64,000 nucleotides of DNA from Enterobacter genomosp. O (GCF_001022965.1 NZ_LECZ01000026.1:930001-994000), one strand, 5' to 3'. Counted from the stretch's first letter, positions 1 to 11,870 are shown. Notes: a model not told the origin generated them from the letters alone. A program made the numbers and translations.

Positions 1-352
1 TTAGCCATTTGCCGCCTAAAAACGGGGTGATGATGTGGTGCAGGCTGGCGGGGTCGCCGTCGGCCAGCTGCAGCGCGCTCTGGTAATCTCCTTTCTCCAG
101 GCAGGCGTGCATCAGCGGCGCGCTCAGCTCGCTGGTGGTCGTCAGGCAGTGCAGGATGGCGCGATGCCCGCGCCCCGGCTGCGCGCTCCAGCTTAACCAG
201 CCGCTTTGCGCGAGCTGGCGCAGCAGGGTGCGCGCATGGCGTTCGCTGCACAGCGCAACCTCCGCGACTTCAGCGATGGTCGTGGGCGCTGGCGCTGCAC
301 CATAGTGCTGATAAAGCCGTTGATACTGACGGATTTTCTGAAGCTGGCGCAT
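1..352 (-). CDS. SgrR-family transcriptional regulator, N-terminal part (truncated by window edge)
   Basis: Minus-strand frame open from the ATG at 350-352 to the window edge; 117 codons are visible and the rest lies before base 1. The start (MRQLQKIRQYQRL) followed by a winged-helix segment around residues 22-50 (TTIAEVAEVALCSERHART, then LLRQLAQSGWLSW) has the shape of the SgrR N-terminal DNA-binding domain, which in full-length proteins precedes a solute-binding-like domain. It could be SgrR itself or one of its paralogues; the visible part cannot decide. In-frame ATG at 358-360 belongs to another frame that stops at base 1 and gives no sensible protein. It is tandem with the PTS gene downstream on the other side of its start, so a regulator-transporter link is possible but unproven. 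Confidence 0.7.
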   Translation of the reverse strand, partial: MRQLQKIRQYQRLYQHYGAAPAPTTIAEVAEVALCSERHARTLLRQLAQSGWLSWSAQPGRGHRAILHCLTTTSELSAPLMHACLEKGDYQSALQLADGDPASLHHIITPFLGGKWL

Positions 353-445
353 AGCGGCATACCGATTTTTAAAAAGGATGATGAGAGTGTAGATTTTTTT
401 GCGGAATAAATAAGGCCGGGATGAATAAAGTGTTCCGGTTTTATA

Positions 446-470
446 ACCCTCTCCCCGGAGGAGAGAGGGT
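446..470. repeat. Intergenic palindromic repeat, copy 1
   Basis: Arms accctctcc / ggagagagggt in the gap between the SgrR-like gene and the PTS gene. It is a somewhat degenerate member of a dispersed palindrome family found nine times in this window. It abuts the PTS stop codon and may act as a transcript 3' end. Confidence 0.7.
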
Positions 471-475
471 GCGTA

Positions 476-1966
476 TCAGTCTTCTAGCTGCGCCCGGATT
501 TTCAGCGCAATGCTTTCGGCCTGAGGGCCCAGGATAACCTGCGCGTTCTGTGAACCCATCCTGAGAATGCCTTTAGCGCCTAACGCTTTCAGCGCTGTTT
601 CATCCAGCACGCTGTTATCCGCAAGCGTCAGGCGCAGGCGGGTAATGCAGGCGTCGACAATCTTTAGATTCTGTTTGCCACCCAGCGCGGCGATATACTG
701 CGCAATGGCTTCGCCCTGATCGTCAGAATCACCTGTCACCGTGTCATCGTCTTCACGGCCTGGCGTTTTCAGCTTAAAGAAGCGGATGGCGAAGGTGAAC
801 ACCACAAAGTAAATAGCGAAGAACAGAACGATCAATGGGATAAGGATCCACGGTTTAGTGGCAAGTCCCCAGTTGAGAACGAAGTCGATAAGTCCGGCGG
901 AAAAACCAAATCCGTGCAATACGCCGAGGCTGTTGGCGATCACCATGCTCACACCCGCCAGTACCGCATGCAGGGCATACAGCGCCGGGGCGAGGAACAG
1001 GAAGGAGAATTCGATTGGCTCGGTGATGCCGGTCAGGAAAGCGGTCAGCGCTACGGAAAGCAGCATCCCCCCTACCGCAGAGCGTCGTGCTTTTGGTGCC
1101 GCAAAGTACATCGCCAGTGCTGCACCCGGCAGGCCGCCCATAAAGATGGGGTACGCCCATGCCATGTATACGCCGGCGTGCGGATCGCCTGCGAAGAAAC
1201 GGTTAAGATCGCCGCGGGTCAGATCGGTGGCAATTTGCGTAATACTGGAGCCGTCGATCCCCGGTACTGCCCCGCCTACCACCAGCCCCTTGACGACGTC
1301 AGGTGCCAGACAGATATTGTGTACCGCGCTGGCTGCATCATACGTCACCTTCAGGCAGTCGCCGAGGCTAAACCAGAAGACGGAATGCAGAATGTAGTGC
1401 AGGCCAAACGGAATCAGCGCGCGATTGAGTACGCCATAAATAAACCAGCCCGGCTCGCCGCTGCGGGACACCAGCAGGCTGAAGGAATCAATGCCGTGCT
1501 GCACGGATGGCCAGACGTAGCCGCAAATCCAGGCGATGAACAGGCAGATTAGCCCGGTCATGATGGGCACCAGGCGCTTGCCTGCAAAGAAGGCAAGGAA
1601 GTCCGGTAGTTTGGTATTCGAGAAGCGATTGTAGCAATGACCTGCCACCACGCCGGCAATGATCCCGGCGAAGAATGACATATTAATGGATGAGTTAATG
1701 ACCGCTGTGGCTTTGGTGAGCACGAGGAAGCCGACGGCACCGGCAAGTGCCGCAGCACCTGCGTTATCTTTTGCCAGACCGATGGCAATGCCAAGCGCAA
1801 ACAGCAGTGGCAGGCTGTCAAAAATGCCGCCACCGGCGCTGGCAATGAAAGGTATATTAAATACATCAGGCTGGCCGAGACGTAATAATATGGCTGCAAC
1901 CGGCAAGGTTGCGATAGGTAACATCAGGGCTTTGCCCAGACGTTGCAGATAACTAAATGCATTCAT
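476..1966 (-). CDS. PTS permease, N-acetylglucosamine-type IICB (NagE-like, no IIA domain)
   Basis: 496-residue glucose-family PTS permease. Residues 1-380 form the membrane IIC domain with the family signatures LPIATLPVAAILLRLGQP, AALAGAVGFLVLTKA and GITEPIEFSFLFLAPALYAL. A IIB domain follows near residues 410-496 with the phosphorylatable cysteine in DACITRLRL. NagE continues into a IIA domain; here the protein stops after IIB, so phosphate must come from a separate IIA, most likely Crr (inference). The closest family by eye is N-acetylglucosamine rather than glucose, but substrate is not proven. I chose the ATG at 1964-1966 rather than the in-frame TTG at 1979-1981: it starts MNAFSYLQRLGKAL as the family does and has GGAA upstream. 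Confidence 0.85.
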   Translation of the reverse strand: MNAFSYLQRLGKALMLPIATLPVAAILLRLGQPDVFNIPFIASAGGGIFDSLPLLFALGIAIGLAKDNAGAAALAGAVGFLVLTKATAVINSSINMSFFAGIIAGVVAGHCYNRFSNTKLPDFLAFFAGKRLVPIMTGLICLFIAWICGYVWPSVQHGIDSFSLLVSRSGEPGWFIYGVLNRALIPFGLHYILHSVFWFSLGDCLKVTYDAASAVHNICLAPDVVKGLVVGGAVPGIDGSSITQIATDLTRGDLNRFFAGDPHAGVYMAWAYPIFMGGLPGAALAMYFAAPKARRSAVGGMLLSVALTAFLTGITEPIEFSFLFLAPALYALHAVLAGVSMVIANSLGVLHGFGFSAGLIDFVLNWGLATKPWILIPLIVLFFAIYFVVFTFAIRFFKLKTPGREDDDTVTGDSDDQGEAIAQYIAALGGKQNLKIVDACITRLRLTLADNSVLDETALKALGAKGILRMGSQNAQVILGPQAESIALKIRAQLED

Positions 1967-2122
1967 ATCAAGTGATTCCAAAAAGAACTTAATTTACGGC
2001 GAAAAATAACAGCTTTTCGATTCATGTGAAAGCAGCAGGAATAAAAATGTGATGTTGGGTTGTTAATTTTTTATTATATTCTTTGGATGGGGTGTTCCTT
2101 AAGTAAACAATGATGAGTTTGC

Positions 2123-2305
2123 TTATTTGTTCCGGTTTTTTTGGGCGCATTTATCGCATCGACACACCGGCAGCATCAGTTCACGCAGCCGCTCAATGCG
2201 ATCCTCAGGGCTGAGCCATAGCCAGCGAAATAAAATGCGCTCTGCTTTTTTGGCCTGTTTAAAATAGCGAAAAAGATAGTTAAGATCTTCTGTGAAATGT
2301 GCCAT
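2123..2305 (-). CDS. Small hypothetical protein (60 aa) with C-terminal CxxC
   Basis: A 60-residue basic protein, MAHFTEDLNYLFRYF through KNRNK, with an amphipathic N-terminal half and a CRCDKC motif near the end that could bind metal. The ATG at 2303-2305 has AGGAGAT seven bases upstream, a much better start than the in-frame ATG at 2380. I do not recognise the family. It lies alone between the PTS gene and norW, facing the same way. Function unknown; the good ribosome site is the main reason to believe it is expressed. Confidence 0.55.
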   Translation of the reverse strand: MAHFTEDLNYLFRYFKQAKKAERILFRWLWLSPEDRIERLRELMLPVCRCDKCAQKNRNK

Positions 2306-2473
2306 GGAATATCTCCTGCTGATGAATATATCTACAGGGTAGGCCTTAATACGGGAATAAAACAGGACGGTGTTTTTCACCTGTTCCGCATTTATATATT
2401 AATGGAAGTAATAAATTAGGGATGACTAGCGATGATTTATCTGTTTTGCATTTATTTGATGAATAGAATGCGC

Positions 2474-2498
2474 AAAAAAAAACCCCGGGACAGCGGGG
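2474..2498 (-). terminator. Rho-independent terminator of norVW
   Basis: Read on the minus strand: a CCCCG/CGGGG stem (2483-2487 with 2494-2498) followed by a run of nine T. It lies about 50 bases past the norW stop. Confidence 0.8.
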
Positions 2499-2549
2499 CG
2501 GCGGACAATAAAATCCAAAGGTTAAGTAAGCGTGGCAGGAGGCTACGGG

Positions 2550-3683
2550 TTAAGCGGGCAGCGATTTCAGCAGGGCGAAAGCCTCCTTCATCCGGTCTTC
2601 ACTGACGACAAAAGCGCGCATCTGGCCCTCGTTATCCGCGCCTCGCGCGACCATGCCTTCCGGCTCGAGGGTGATTTGCCAGTTCAGATCCTTACGCTGG
2701 GTTTCACCGGCAAGATGCAGCGGTAATTCCGGCGTTTTGACTTTAACCAGCATGGCGGGTAATTTCAGCGGCGCGCTGCCGCCGAGCAGGTTTTTCGCCA
2801 GATACATCGCACTTAATTGAATCGGCTGTAAAAAGGGCAGCACCTGACCGTTAATTTCGGCGCAGTCCCCCAGCGCGTAAATATCGGGCTGCGTGGTTTG
2901 CAGGTAGCTATCTACCTTCACGCCGCGCTGTGTTTCCGCGCCGGCACGGTGAGCCAGCGCGGTTTCCGGACGCAGCCCCGTCGCGGCAACCACGACATCC
3001 ACCTCAACGCTGCGGCCGCCGTCAAGCGATGCGCGAATGCCGCCTTCGGTTTTAGCGAGGCTCTGCAGCTGCGATTTGAGCAGCAGATGGACGCCCATGT
3101 CGGTCAAACGATGCTGCAGGCGGCTGCTTACCTCTGCGGGCATCAGCGCCGACAGAATGCTCGCCGCGTGGTCAACCAGGGTAACGGCCTTGCCTGCCCG
3201 GCAGAAATCCATCGCCAGCTCGGTGCCAATCAGGCCGCCGCCGACAATCATTACACGCTTTGCATCGCGCAACAGGGTTTCGCTGGCCTGATACTCCTGC
3301 TGGCTGTTGAGCGTTATCATCAGCTCGCGGCCTTCAACCGGCGGCACGAAAGCAGAGGCTCCCGTGGCCAGCACCAGCTTGTCGTACTGCCAGGTTTTCT
3401 CCTTCGCTTTCACCACGTGCGCGGCGGCGTCGATATCGGTGACCCAGGTGTACGGGAACAGACGCAGGTTAAACTGTTCCGCGAACTCCCCCGCCGTCTG
3501 GCGGGTGAGATCTTCGGCGCGCTGATTCTGGCTGATGACGTGGCTTAAATCAGGCTTGTTGTATTCGTCCATGCTGTCGGCGGCAATCACCGTCAGCGGC
3601 ACGTTAGCATCCTGTTTGCGGATATTTTTCACCAGCTGGCGGGCGGCAAAGCCCGAGCCGATGATGACGATGCCGTTATTCAT
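2550..3683 (-). CDS. norW: Nitric oxide reductase FlRd-NAD(+) reductase
   Basis: 377-residue FAD/NADH reductase that passes electrons from NADH to the rubredoxin domain of flavorubredoxin (NorV) for NO reduction. Visible: N-terminal FAD Rossmann motif GSGFAARQL (residues 8-16), second nucleotide-binding motif [14 protein letters not shown] near 147, and the FAD-contacting [11 protein letters not shown] near 268. Length matches the family. Its ATG overlaps the norV stop by four bases (3680-3683), so it is translationally coupled to norV and shares the NorR/sigma-54 promoter. Confidence 0.97.
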   Translation of the reverse strand: MNNGIVIIGSGFAARQLVKNIRKQDANVPLTVIAADSMDEYNKPDLSHVISQNQRAEDLTRQTAGEFAEQFNLRLFPYTWVTDIDAAAHVVKAKEKTWQYDKLVLATGASAFVPPVEGRELMITLNSQQEYQASETLLRDAKRVMIVGGGLIGTELAMDFCRAGKAVTLVDHAASILSALMPAEVSSRLQHRLTDMGVHLLLKSQLQSLAKTEGGIRASLDGGRSVEVDVVVAATGLRPETALAHRAGAETQRGVKVDSYLQTTQPDIYALGDCAEINGQVLPFLQPIQLSAMYLAKNLLGGSAPLKLPAMLVKVKTPELPLHLAGETQRKDLNWQITLEPEGMVARGADNEGQMRAFVVSEDRMKEAFALLKSLPA

Positions 3684-5125
3684 TTTGCCTCCGAACCCAG
3701 TTCATCAAAGACGTCTTTACCGAGGGAGCATTCCGGGCAGAGGAAGTTGTCCGGCACGTCACTCCACGGCGTGCCTGGCGCAACGTCCTGCAGCGGCTCG
3801 CCCAGCTCTGGGTCGTAGATCCACTGGCAGACGCTGCACTGCATGCGTGGGCCGAGATCGGCGGCGGCAGAACCACAGGCGGTCGCTTCAGGCGCTGGGG
3901 CTGCGGTAGGTGCGGCTTCCGGAAGCGGTGCAAGCGCCCACTGACGGGCAATATCGCGGCCGTGCTGGCGGCAGATCTCCAGGGCGTCGATATCCGGGCG
4001 CCACTTGGCCTTCAGGCTCATGGACATCTCAAAACCCGCATCCTGTAAGCGGGTGGAGAGACGGTCTACCGCGCCGCCGCTCCAGCCGTGAGAGCCAAAG
4101 GCGCTGGCGCGTTTATTACGGAAGCGCAGGCCGGTCATCTCTTCTACCAGACCGGCAATTTTCGGCATCATCACGTTGTTCATGGTGGAGGTACCCACCA
4201 GCACGCCTTTAGAGCGGAAAACGTTGGTGAGGATTTCGTTTTTATCGCTGCGCGCCACGTTGAAGATTTTCACCGCCACGTTCGGATCCACTTCGTTGAT
4301 GCCCTGGGCAATAGCGTCCGCCATCATGCGGGTATTGTTGGACATGGTGTCGTAGAAAATCGTAATGCGGTCTTCCTGATAATCCGCCGCCCATTTCAGG
4401 TACAGCTCCACAATCTGGGTTGGGTTTTCACGCCACACCACGCCGTGGGAAGTGGCAATCATATCCACCGGCAGGTTAAAGCCGAGGATCTCGGTGATTT
4501 TAGGCGTCACCAGACGGCTGAACGGGGTCAGGATGTTGGCGTAGTAGCGCTGGCACTGTTCGAACAGTTCGGTCTGATCCACTTCGTCGTTGAACAGGCG
4601 CTCGTCGCAGTAGTGCTGGCCGAAGGCGTCGTTGCTGAACAGCACCGCATCGCCGGTCATGTAGGTCATCATGCTGTCCGGCCAGTGCAGCATCGGGGTT
4701 TCCACGAAGATCAGCTGTTTGCCGTTGCCGATATCCAGGGTGTCACCGGTTTTCACGGTGTGGAAATTCCACTCCGGATGGTGGTGGTGACCGTTGATCG
4801 AGTCGATGGCGTTGGTGGTGCAGTAGATTGGGGTGTTCGGAATGTAGGACATCAGCTCGGTCAGCGCGCCGGCGTGGTCCTCTTCCGCGTGGTTGATGAT
4901 GATGTAGTCGATGGCGTCGAGATCGATTTCGCTGCGCAGGTTCTGCACGAACTCGCGGCTGAATTTGTGATCGACGGTATCGATCAGCACGTTTTTACCT
5001 TCCCGGATGAGATAGCTGTTGTAGCTGCTGCCGCGCAGCGTTTTGTACTCTGTCCCGTGGAAATCGCGTACTTCCCAGTCACGTTGACCAACCCAATGAA
5101 TGTTATTTTTAACCAGAATAGACAT
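3680..5125 (-). CDS. norV: Anaerobic nitric oxide reductase flavorubredoxin
   Basis: 481-residue flavodiiron NO reductase, cytoplasmic. Three modules are visible: a metallo-beta-lactamase-like diiron domain (1-250) with the HxExDH signature at H79, E81, D83, H84; a flavodoxin FMN domain from about 254 ([18 protein letters not shown]); and a C-terminal rubredoxin (428-481) with two CxxC knuckles, CSVC and CPEC. A low-complexity Ala/Pro linker (about 395-425) joins the last two. It reduces NO to N2O with electrons from NorW. It is the first gene of norVW and is transcribed away from norR. Confidence 0.98.
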   Translation of the reverse strand: MSILVKNNIHWVGQRDWEVRDFHGTEYKTLRGSSYNSYLIREGKNVLIDTVDHKFSREFVQNLRSEIDLDAIDYIIINHAEEDHAGALTELMSYIPNTPIYCTTNAIDSINGHHHHPEWNFHTVKTGDTLDIGNGKQLIFVETPMLHWPDSMMTYMTGDAVLFSNDAFGQHYCDERLFNDEVDQTELFEQCQRYYANILTPFSRLVTPKITEILGFNLPVDMIATSHGVVWRENPTQIVELYLKWAADYQEDRITIFYDTMSNNTRMMADAIAQGINEVDPNVAVKIFNVARSDKNEILTNVFRSKGVLVGTSTMNNVMMPKIAGLVEEMTGLRFRNKRASAFGSHGWSGGAVDRLSTRLQDAGFEMSMSLKAKWRPDIDALEICRQHGRDIARQWALAPLPEAAPTAAPAPEATACGSAAADLGPRMQCSVCQWIYDPELGEPLQDVAPGTPWSDVPDNFLCPECSLGKDVFDELGSEAK

Positions 5126-5174
5126 AGCAACCTCAGCGTAATATCGCGTTTTTCAAATAAGATGGTTTGCTTAT

Positions 5175-5190
5175 ATCAAGTTGCGTGCCA
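5175..5190 (-). promoter_or_regulatory. Sigma-54 promoter of norVW
   Basis: Minus-strand TGGCAC-N5-TTGAT, a good fit to the -24/-12 sigma-54 consensus TGGCAC-N5-TTGCW, about 50 bases upstream of the norV ATG. Fits NorR being a sigma-54 activator. Confidence 0.85.
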
Positions 5191-5244
5191 ACTTTTATTT
5201 TATTGATTTTACTGAATTATTGTTTTTATGACCCATAGTGGGTA

Positions 5245-5300
5245 GTCATTATGACTATTCATATTGCAGTCAATATGACAATATGTATTGTCAAAATGAC
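5245..5300. promoter_or_regulatory. Three NorR enhancer sites
   Basis: Three 11-bp palindromes: GTCATTATGAC (5245-5255), GTCAATATGAC (5269-5279) and GTCAAAATGAC (5290-5300), spaced 24 and 21 bases start to start. All share the GT-N7-AC NorR core with identical GTCA/TGAC arms. They lie between norV and norR, so they can serve as the norVW enhancer and, by position just upstream of the norR start, norR autoregulation. Confidence 0.9.
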
Positions 5301-5312
5301 AGCGAGGCAGAC

Positions 5313-6824
5313 ATGAGTTTTTCCGTAGACGTGCTGGCGAAGATCGCCATTGAACTGCAAACCGGTATCGGCCATCAGGACCGCTTTCAGCGGCTGATCT
5401 CCACGCTGCGCCACGTGTTGGCGTGCGATGCCTCAGCGCTGCTCCGCTACGAGGGGCGGCAGTTTATTCCGCTGGCTATCGACGGGCTGTCCAGGGACGT
5501 TCTCGGGCGGCGTTTTGCCCTTGATGGCCATCCGCGGCTGGAGACCATCGCCCGGGCCGGGGACGTGGTGCGGTTCCCGGCGGACAGCGATTTGCCCGAC
5601 CCGTACGACGGGCTTATTCCGGGCCAGGAGAGCCTGAAGGTGCACGCCTGCATCGGCCTGCCGCTGTTTGCCGGGCAAAACCTGATTGGGGCACTGACGC
5701 TCGACGGCATGTCGCCGGACCAGTTCGACACCTTCAGCGACGAAGAGCTGCGCCTGATTGCCGCGCTGGCCGCCGGGGCGCTGAACAACGCCCTGCTGAT
5801 TGAACAGCTGGAGAGCCAGAACATTCTTCCCGGCAGCCCGGCGGCGTTTGAGCAGGTGGCGCACACGGAGATGATTGGCCTTTCGCCGGGCATGGCGCAG
5901 CTCAAAAAGGAGATTGAGATTGTCGCCGCCTCCGATTTGAACGTGCTGATCTTCGGTGAAACCGGCACCGGTAAAGAGCTGGTGGCGAAGTCCATTCACG
6001 AAGCCTCGCCGCGCGCGGTGAACCCGCTGGTGTACCTCAACTGCGCCGCGTTGCCGGAAAGCGTGGCGGAAAGCGAGCTGTTTGGTCACGTCAAAGGGGC
6101 GTTTACCGGGGCCATCAGCAACCGTAGCGGCAAGTTTGAAATGGCCGATAACGGCACGCTGTTTCTGGATGAGATTGGTGAGCTTTCCCTGTCGTTACAG
6201 GCCAAGCTGCTGCGCGTGTTGCAGTACGGCGATATCCAGCGCGTGGGGGATGACCGCAGCCACAGAGTGGACGTGCGCGTGCTGGCGGCGACGAACCGCG
6301 ACCTGCGTGAAGAGGTACTTGCCGGGAACTTCCGCGCTGACCTGTTCCACCGTCTGAGCGTGTTCCCGCTTACCGTGCCGCCGCTGCGCGAACGCGGGGA
6401 CGACGTACTGCTGCTGGCGGGCTTTTTCTGCGAGCAGTGCCGTCTCAGGATGGGGCTTTCCCGCGTGGTTTTAAGCCCGGGGGCGAGAGCGCATCTGCTG
6501 AGCTACGGCTGGCCGGGCAACGTGCGCGAGCTGGAGCATGCGATTCACCGCGCGGTGGTGCTGGCGCGGGCGACGCGTTCGGGTGATGAGGTGGTGATCC
6601 ACGCGCGCCACTTTGCGTTGCATGATGACGCCGTACAGACGGTGGCCCAGCGTGAGCCAGAGAGTGCAAATGAGAACCTGCGCGAGGCGACCGAAGCGTT
6701 CCAGCGCCAGATGATTACCCGCGCGCTGGAGCAGAACAACCGCAGCTGGGCGGCGTGCGCGCGGGCGCTGGAGATGGACGTCGCCAACCTGCACCGGCTG
6801 GCGAAACGTCTGGGGCTTAAATAA
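5313..6824 (+). CDS. norR: NO-responsive sigma-54 activator NorR
   Basis: 503-residue enhancer-binding protein. GAF domain (1-170) carries all five residues known to hold the NO-sensing non-haem iron: R75, D96, D99, C113, D131. The AAA+ domain has Walker A GETGTGKE, the sigma-54 contact loop GAFTGA and Walker B LFLDEIGE; a Fis-type helix-turn-helix ends the protein ([18 protein letters not shown]). The frame is open upstream to 5238, but that extension crosses the NorR sites; the ATG at 5313 with GAGGCAG upstream gives the family N terminus MSFSVDVLA. Its stop overlaps the convergent gutQ by eight bases. Confidence 0.97.
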   Translation: MSFSVDVLAKIAIELQTGIGHQDRFQRLISTLRHVLACDASALLRYEGRQFIPLAIDGLSRDVLGRRFALDGHPRLETIARAGDVVRFPADSDLPDPYDGLIPGQESLKVHACIGLPLFAGQNLIGALTLDGMSPDQFDTFSDEELRLIAALAAGALNNALLIEQLESQNILPGSPAAFEQVAHTEMIGLSPGMAQLKKEIEIVAASDLNVLIFGETGTGKELVAKSIHEASPRAVNPLVYLNCAALPESVAESELFGHVKGAFTGAISNRSGKFEMADNGTLFLDEIGELSLSLQAKLLRVLQYGDIQRVGDDRSHRVDVRVLAATNRDLREEVLAGNFRADLFHRLSVFPLTVPPLRERGDDVLLLAGFFCEQCRLRMGLSRVVLSPGARAHLLSYGWPGNVRELEHAIHRAVVLARATRSGDEVVIHARHFALHDDAVQTVAQREPESANENLREATEAFQRQMITRALEQNNRSWAACARALEMDVANLHRLAKRLGLK

Positions 6825-7782
6825 TCCCGGCCTGGTAGAAATCCTGCAGGTTGATGGCGCCGCACAGCCTGCCGGCGTCATCCACCACCGGCGCGGCGGT
6901 GATTTTACGCTTCATCAGGCTCTCTTTGGCCTCAATGGCGCGGCTTTCGGCGTTCAGCGTCAGCCCGCCCTGGGTCATCGCTTCCGAAACCCGTGCTTCC
7001 AGCCTGCCGCCGCCCACCAGCCAGCGGCGCAGGTCGCCGTCGGTAAAGACGCCCTTCACGAAGCCGTCGCTGTCGCAAACCGCCACCAGGCCCAGGCCGG
7101 TGCGGCTGAGCTCCAGCATCGCGTCCATGACGCTGGTATCGAGTTTGACCTGCGGAATGGCATCGTCGGTGCGCATCAGGTGATGCACTTTATTGAGCAG
7201 CCGCGCGCCGAGGGCCCCCGCCGGGTGCGAACGGGCAAAATCTTCTTCATTAAAGCCGCGCGCCTGCATCACCGCCATGGCCAGCGCGTCGCCCATCATC
7301 AGGGTGTTAACGGTGCTGGAGGTCGGGGCGAGGTGCATCGGGCAGGCTTCGCGCTCGACGGAAATGTCCAGCGTTGCTTTGGCGGCCAGCGCCAGCGGCG
7401 AGCGGGATTTCCCGGTCATCGCCAGCAGGGCGACCGACTTTTCCTGCAGGCGCGGAATGATGAGATCCAGCTCTTTCGCCGAGCCGGAGTAGGAGATAAA
7501 CAGCATCACGTCGCGGCTTTCAATCATCCCCAGATCGCCGTGCAGCGCTTCGGCCGGATGCACGAAGAAAGCAGGTGTCCCGGTGCTGGCCAGCGTCGCG
7601 GCGATCTTTTTGCCGATATGGCCGGATTTCCCGATCCCGGAGACAATTACCTTTCCTTCGCAGTGAATAATGGTGTTGGCCGCGCGAACAAACTCCTCGC
7701 CCAGGCGCTCCGGCAGGCGGCTGGCTTCCTGCAGCTCCAGCATCAGGGTCTGGCGGCCCGCGTTTAACAGAAAATCACTCAT
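6817..7782 (-). CDS. gutQ: D-arabinose 5-phosphate isomerase GutQ
   Basis: 321-residue sugar isomerase that interconverts ribulose 5-phosphate and arabinose 5-phosphate. The SIS domain (about 35-170) shows [16 protein letters not shown] and the phosphosugar loop SYSGSAKEL; two CBS domains follow (about 200-321). KdsD is the housekeeping paralogue; GutQ is the copy tied to the sorbitol operon. It is the last gene of srlAEBD-gutM-srlR-gutQ and overlaps srlR by eight bases. Confidence 0.96.
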   Translation of the reverse strand: MSDFLLNAGRQTLMLELQEASRLPERLGEEFVRAANTIIHCEGKVIVSGIGKSGHIGKKIAATLASTGTPAFFVHPAEALHGDLGMIESRDVMLFISYSGSAKELDLIIPRLQEKSVALLAMTGKSRSPLALAAKATLDISVEREACPMHLAPTSSTVNTLMMGDALAMAVMQARGFNEEDFARSHPAGALGARLLNKVHHLMRTDDAIPQVKLDTSVMDAMLELSRTGLGLVAVCDSDGFVKGVFTDGDLRRWLVGGGRLEARVSEAMTQGGLTLNAESRAIEAKESLMKRKITAAPVVDDAGRLCGAINLQDFYQAGII

Positions 7783-8548
7783 CTTTCTCTCCGGTTACGA
7801 TCACGTCGATGCCTTTCTCTTCCAGCGCTTTTTTGAACGCCGGGTCGATACCCGCGTCGGTAATCAGCTTGTCGACGCTCTCCAGGCTACAGACAATATT
7901 GGGGCTTTTACGGCCAAACTTCGATGAGTCCGCCATCAGAATCACTTCCCGCGCGGCGTTGCACATCGCTTTGCTGACGCTGAACACCTCATTGAAGGTG
8001 GTGACGCCCGCGTTCAGGTCGATGCCGTCGGTGCCCATAAACAGTTTATCGAAGCTGAAGTGGTCGAAGGCGTTCTCCGCCAGCTGGCCGTGAAACGACG
8101 CGGATTTTTTACGGAAGGTGCCGCCGGGCATCAGGATGGTCTGTTCGCTGTCAAACTCCGACAGGGCGTTGACGATGTGCAGGCTGTTGGTCATCACCGT
8201 GATGTTATTAAAGCGGCTGAGCAGGGGGATCATCTGCAGGACGGTGCTGCCGGCGTCAAGGATAATGGAGTCGCCATCGTGGATAAATTTCACCGCCGCT
8301 TCGGCGATCAGCGCCTTCTGGTGGGTGTTGATCAGCGTTTTGTGATCGATTGGCGGGTCCGCTTCGTCCTTATTGAGCACCACGCCGCCGTAGGTTCGAA
8401 TGACGGCGCCAGAGTTTTCGAGCAATACCAGATCCTTGCGTATTGTTGTGCCGGTGGTGTCAAAGTAGTGGGCCAGATCGTCTACCGAGCATTTTCCCTG
8501 CTTTTGCAGATGCTCAAGAATGGCCGCCTGCCGCTGACGAGGTTTCAT
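7775..8548 (-). CDS. srlR: Sorbitol operon repressor SrlR (DeoR family)
   Basis: 257-residue DeoR-family repressor. The N-terminal helix-turn-helix (residues 5-55; [20 protein letters not shown]) precedes a sugar-phosphate sensing domain with the family segments [13 protein letters not shown] and [14 protein letters not shown]. It represses the srl operon in which it lies; sorbitol derivatives relieve this in E. coli. The ATG is preceded by an AGGAACG ribosome site. Confidence 0.96.
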   Translation of the reverse strand: MKPRQRQAAILEHLQKQGKCSVDDLAHYFDTTGTTIRKDLVLLENSGAVIRTYGGVVLNKDEADPPIDHKTLINTHQKALIAEAAVKFIHDGDSIILDAGSTVLQMIPLLSRFNNITVMTNSLHIVNALSEFDSEQTILMPGGTFRKKSASFHGQLAENAFDHFSFDKLFMGTDGIDLNAGVTTFNEVFSVSKAMCNAAREVILMADSSKFGRKSPNIVCSLESVDKLITDAGIDPAFKKALEEKGIDVIVTGEKDE

Positions 8549-8611
8549 AGGCGCTTCGTTCCTTAGGTTGCGAAATGATAATTTCGCAAGTCTATAGCTT
8601 TCACAACGAAA

Positions 8612-8971
8612 TTATCCATGTTTCAGATTAAGCGCTAATGATAGTGCATTCTGACAGAGTGGATCATGGGGAAAGATCACATCAGGCCGCAATTCCTGCA
8701 ATGAAATGCCGTTAATTGCCTGAATTTTCACCGGACGGGCGAAGACGGTCATGCCGCGCATGATGAGCGAATCGCAGACGTTATTATTTTCATCCAGCGC
8801 CACGGCGACGACGACCCGCGGTTTGAAGCGTCCGCCGGAACGCCCGACGCCCACGCGGCCTTTCTGACACAGGGCGTCAAACGCGCGGTTAAACTGGTGG
8901 ATCTGCCAGCCGCCAAACGCCATCTGGCAGATCCAGGCGAGGGCGGCAACGGTGATGAGTGCGGTGACCAT
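8612..8971 (-). CDS. gutM: Sorbitol operon activator GutM
   Basis: 119-residue GutM, the activator that works against SrlR in the sorbitol operon. One N-terminal hydrophobic segment (residues 2-20, VTALITVAALAWICQMAF) suggests membrane anchoring, which is characteristic of the family. There is a 63-base gap to srlR and a palindromic repeat upstream, so expression within the operon may be attenuated here. Confidence 0.93.
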   Translation of the reverse strand: MVTALITVAALAWICQMAFGGWQIHQFNRAFDALCQKGRVGVGRSGGRFKPRVVVAVALDENNNVCDSLIMRGMTVFARPVKIQAINGISLQELRPDVIFPHDPLCQNALSLALNLKHG

Positions 8972-8990
8972 ATCGGCTCCTTATTTTGTT

Positions 8991-9027
8991 CCCTCTCCCG
9001 GTGGGAGAGGGTTAGGGTGAGGGCATC
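8991..9027. repeat. Intergenic palindromic repeat, copy 2
   Basis: ccctctcccggtgggagaggg plus the common tail ttagggtgagggc. It lies inside the srl operon between srlD and gutM, where a hairpin could stabilise the upstream PTS/srlD message. Confidence 0.8.
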
Positions 9028-9038
9028 AGCCCGCTCGA

Positions 9039-9818
9039 TCAGAACATCACCTGCCCGCCGGTGACGTTGATCGACTGTCCGGTGCAGTACGAGGCTTTCG
9101 GGCTGGCGTAAAACAGCAGCATATTCAGCACGTCCTGATAGTCGCAGCCGCGCTTCAGCGGCACTTTATCGATGTAGTACTGCTCCACCTCTTCCGCTTT
9201 GATGCCAAGCTTGGTGGCGTACTGCGGCAGCAGGGACTGGAACATCGGCGATTTCAGCAGGTTGCCCAGCATCAGCGAGTGAACGGTAATCCCGTATTCG
9301 GCCAGATCCAGCGCCAGAGACTGCGTCAGCCCCACGCCGCCAAACTTCGCCGCGCTGTAGCCGGAGTTGTGCTTGCTGCCCACTTTCCCTGATTTTGAGT
9401 TGATCTGAATGATGCGTCCCTGAATGCCGTCGCGGATCATCAGACGGGAAAACTCGCGGGCGCAGAGGAAATAGCCCACCAGGTTCACCTGCAGCGAGCG
9501 GTCAAAATCCCCCAGCGCGAAATCGCTGATAAAGGCCGCTTTCGCAATCCCCGCGCTGTAGACCAGCAGATCGGTACGCCCAAAAATCTCGTCCACGCCG
9601 CGGGCCAGCGCCATCACGCTCTGCTCGCTGGTGGCGTCGGCACCAAAGCCGTACGCCATCCCTTCGCCAAACTCGGTGTTGATGGTGTCCGCCACGCGGG
9701 CGGCTTTTTCACTCTGAATGTCCACTACCGCCACGCGGTAACCTTCTGCGGCAAGCCCACGGCAGAGGAACTCGCCTAAGGTTTGTCCCCCACCAATGAC
9801 AACGGCAACCTGACTCAT
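9039..9818 (-). CDS. srlD: Sorbitol-6-phosphate 2-dehydrogenase
   Basis: 259-residue short-chain dehydrogenase that oxidises sorbitol 6-phosphate to fructose 6-phosphate with NAD. Visible: N-terminal cofactor loop VIGGGQTLGEF (8-18), the active-site YSAAKFGG (YxxxK) near 155, and the C-terminal GQSINVTGGQVMF. It follows the three PTS genes that deliver its substrate. Confidence 0.97.
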   Translation of the reverse strand: MSQVAVVIGGGQTLGEFLCRGLAAEGYRVAVVDIQSEKAARVADTINTEFGEGMAYGFGADATSEQSVMALARGVDEIFGRTDLLVYSAGIAKAAFISDFALGDFDRSLQVNLVGYFLCAREFSRLMIRDGIQGRIIQINSKSGKVGSKHNSGYSAAKFGGVGLTQSLALDLAEYGITVHSLMLGNLLKSPMFQSLLPQYATKLGIKAEEVEQYYIDKVPLKRGCDYQDVLNMLLFYASPKASYCTGQSINVTGGQVMF

Positions 9819-9832
9819 GTGTATCTCCTTAA

Positions 9833-10195
9833 TTACGCAACAAATTTTAACGTGCAGCCTGGGGTGACAGCCTGCGGAACCGGGCCCGCGACGTGAACCG
9901 TACCGGGATACTCCGCCTGCGGCTGGCCGTCGAAACGCAGGGTGATGTGGCCCAGCTCGCGCAGGTTTTGCTCGGCCACGTCGCCGACGGCGGTCACGGC
10001 ATAGCGCGCCTCGCCCAGTTCAAGCTGGCTTCCTGCCTTCAGCTCACCGTTAAGCTCGCCGTGGCAGTGAATAAAACAAAACTCTTCGATATCCGCCGGG
10101 GCACCTTCCCGGAAGGTGATCAGCATCTGGTCGCTCAGCGCGTCGGCGGCGCTCTGGCCGATGCGGGTAATGGTGGTCTGGTAAATCACGGTCAT
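9833..10195 (-). CDS. srlB: PTS glucitol/sorbitol-specific IIA
   Basis: 120-residue IIA component, accepting phosphate from HPr. The conserved histidine segment FCFIHCHGELNG is at about residues 41-52. Twelve bases after srlE and fourteen before srlD. Confidence 0.96.
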   Translation of the reverse strand: MTVIYQTTITRIGQSAADALSDQMLITFREGAPADIEEFCFIHCHGELNGELKAGSQLELGEARYAVTAVGDVAEQNLRELGHITLRFDGQPQAEYPGTVHVAGPVPQAVTPGCTLKFVA

Positions 10196-10207
10196 GACAG
10201 GAACCTC

Positions 10208-11870
<1,663 letters not shown>

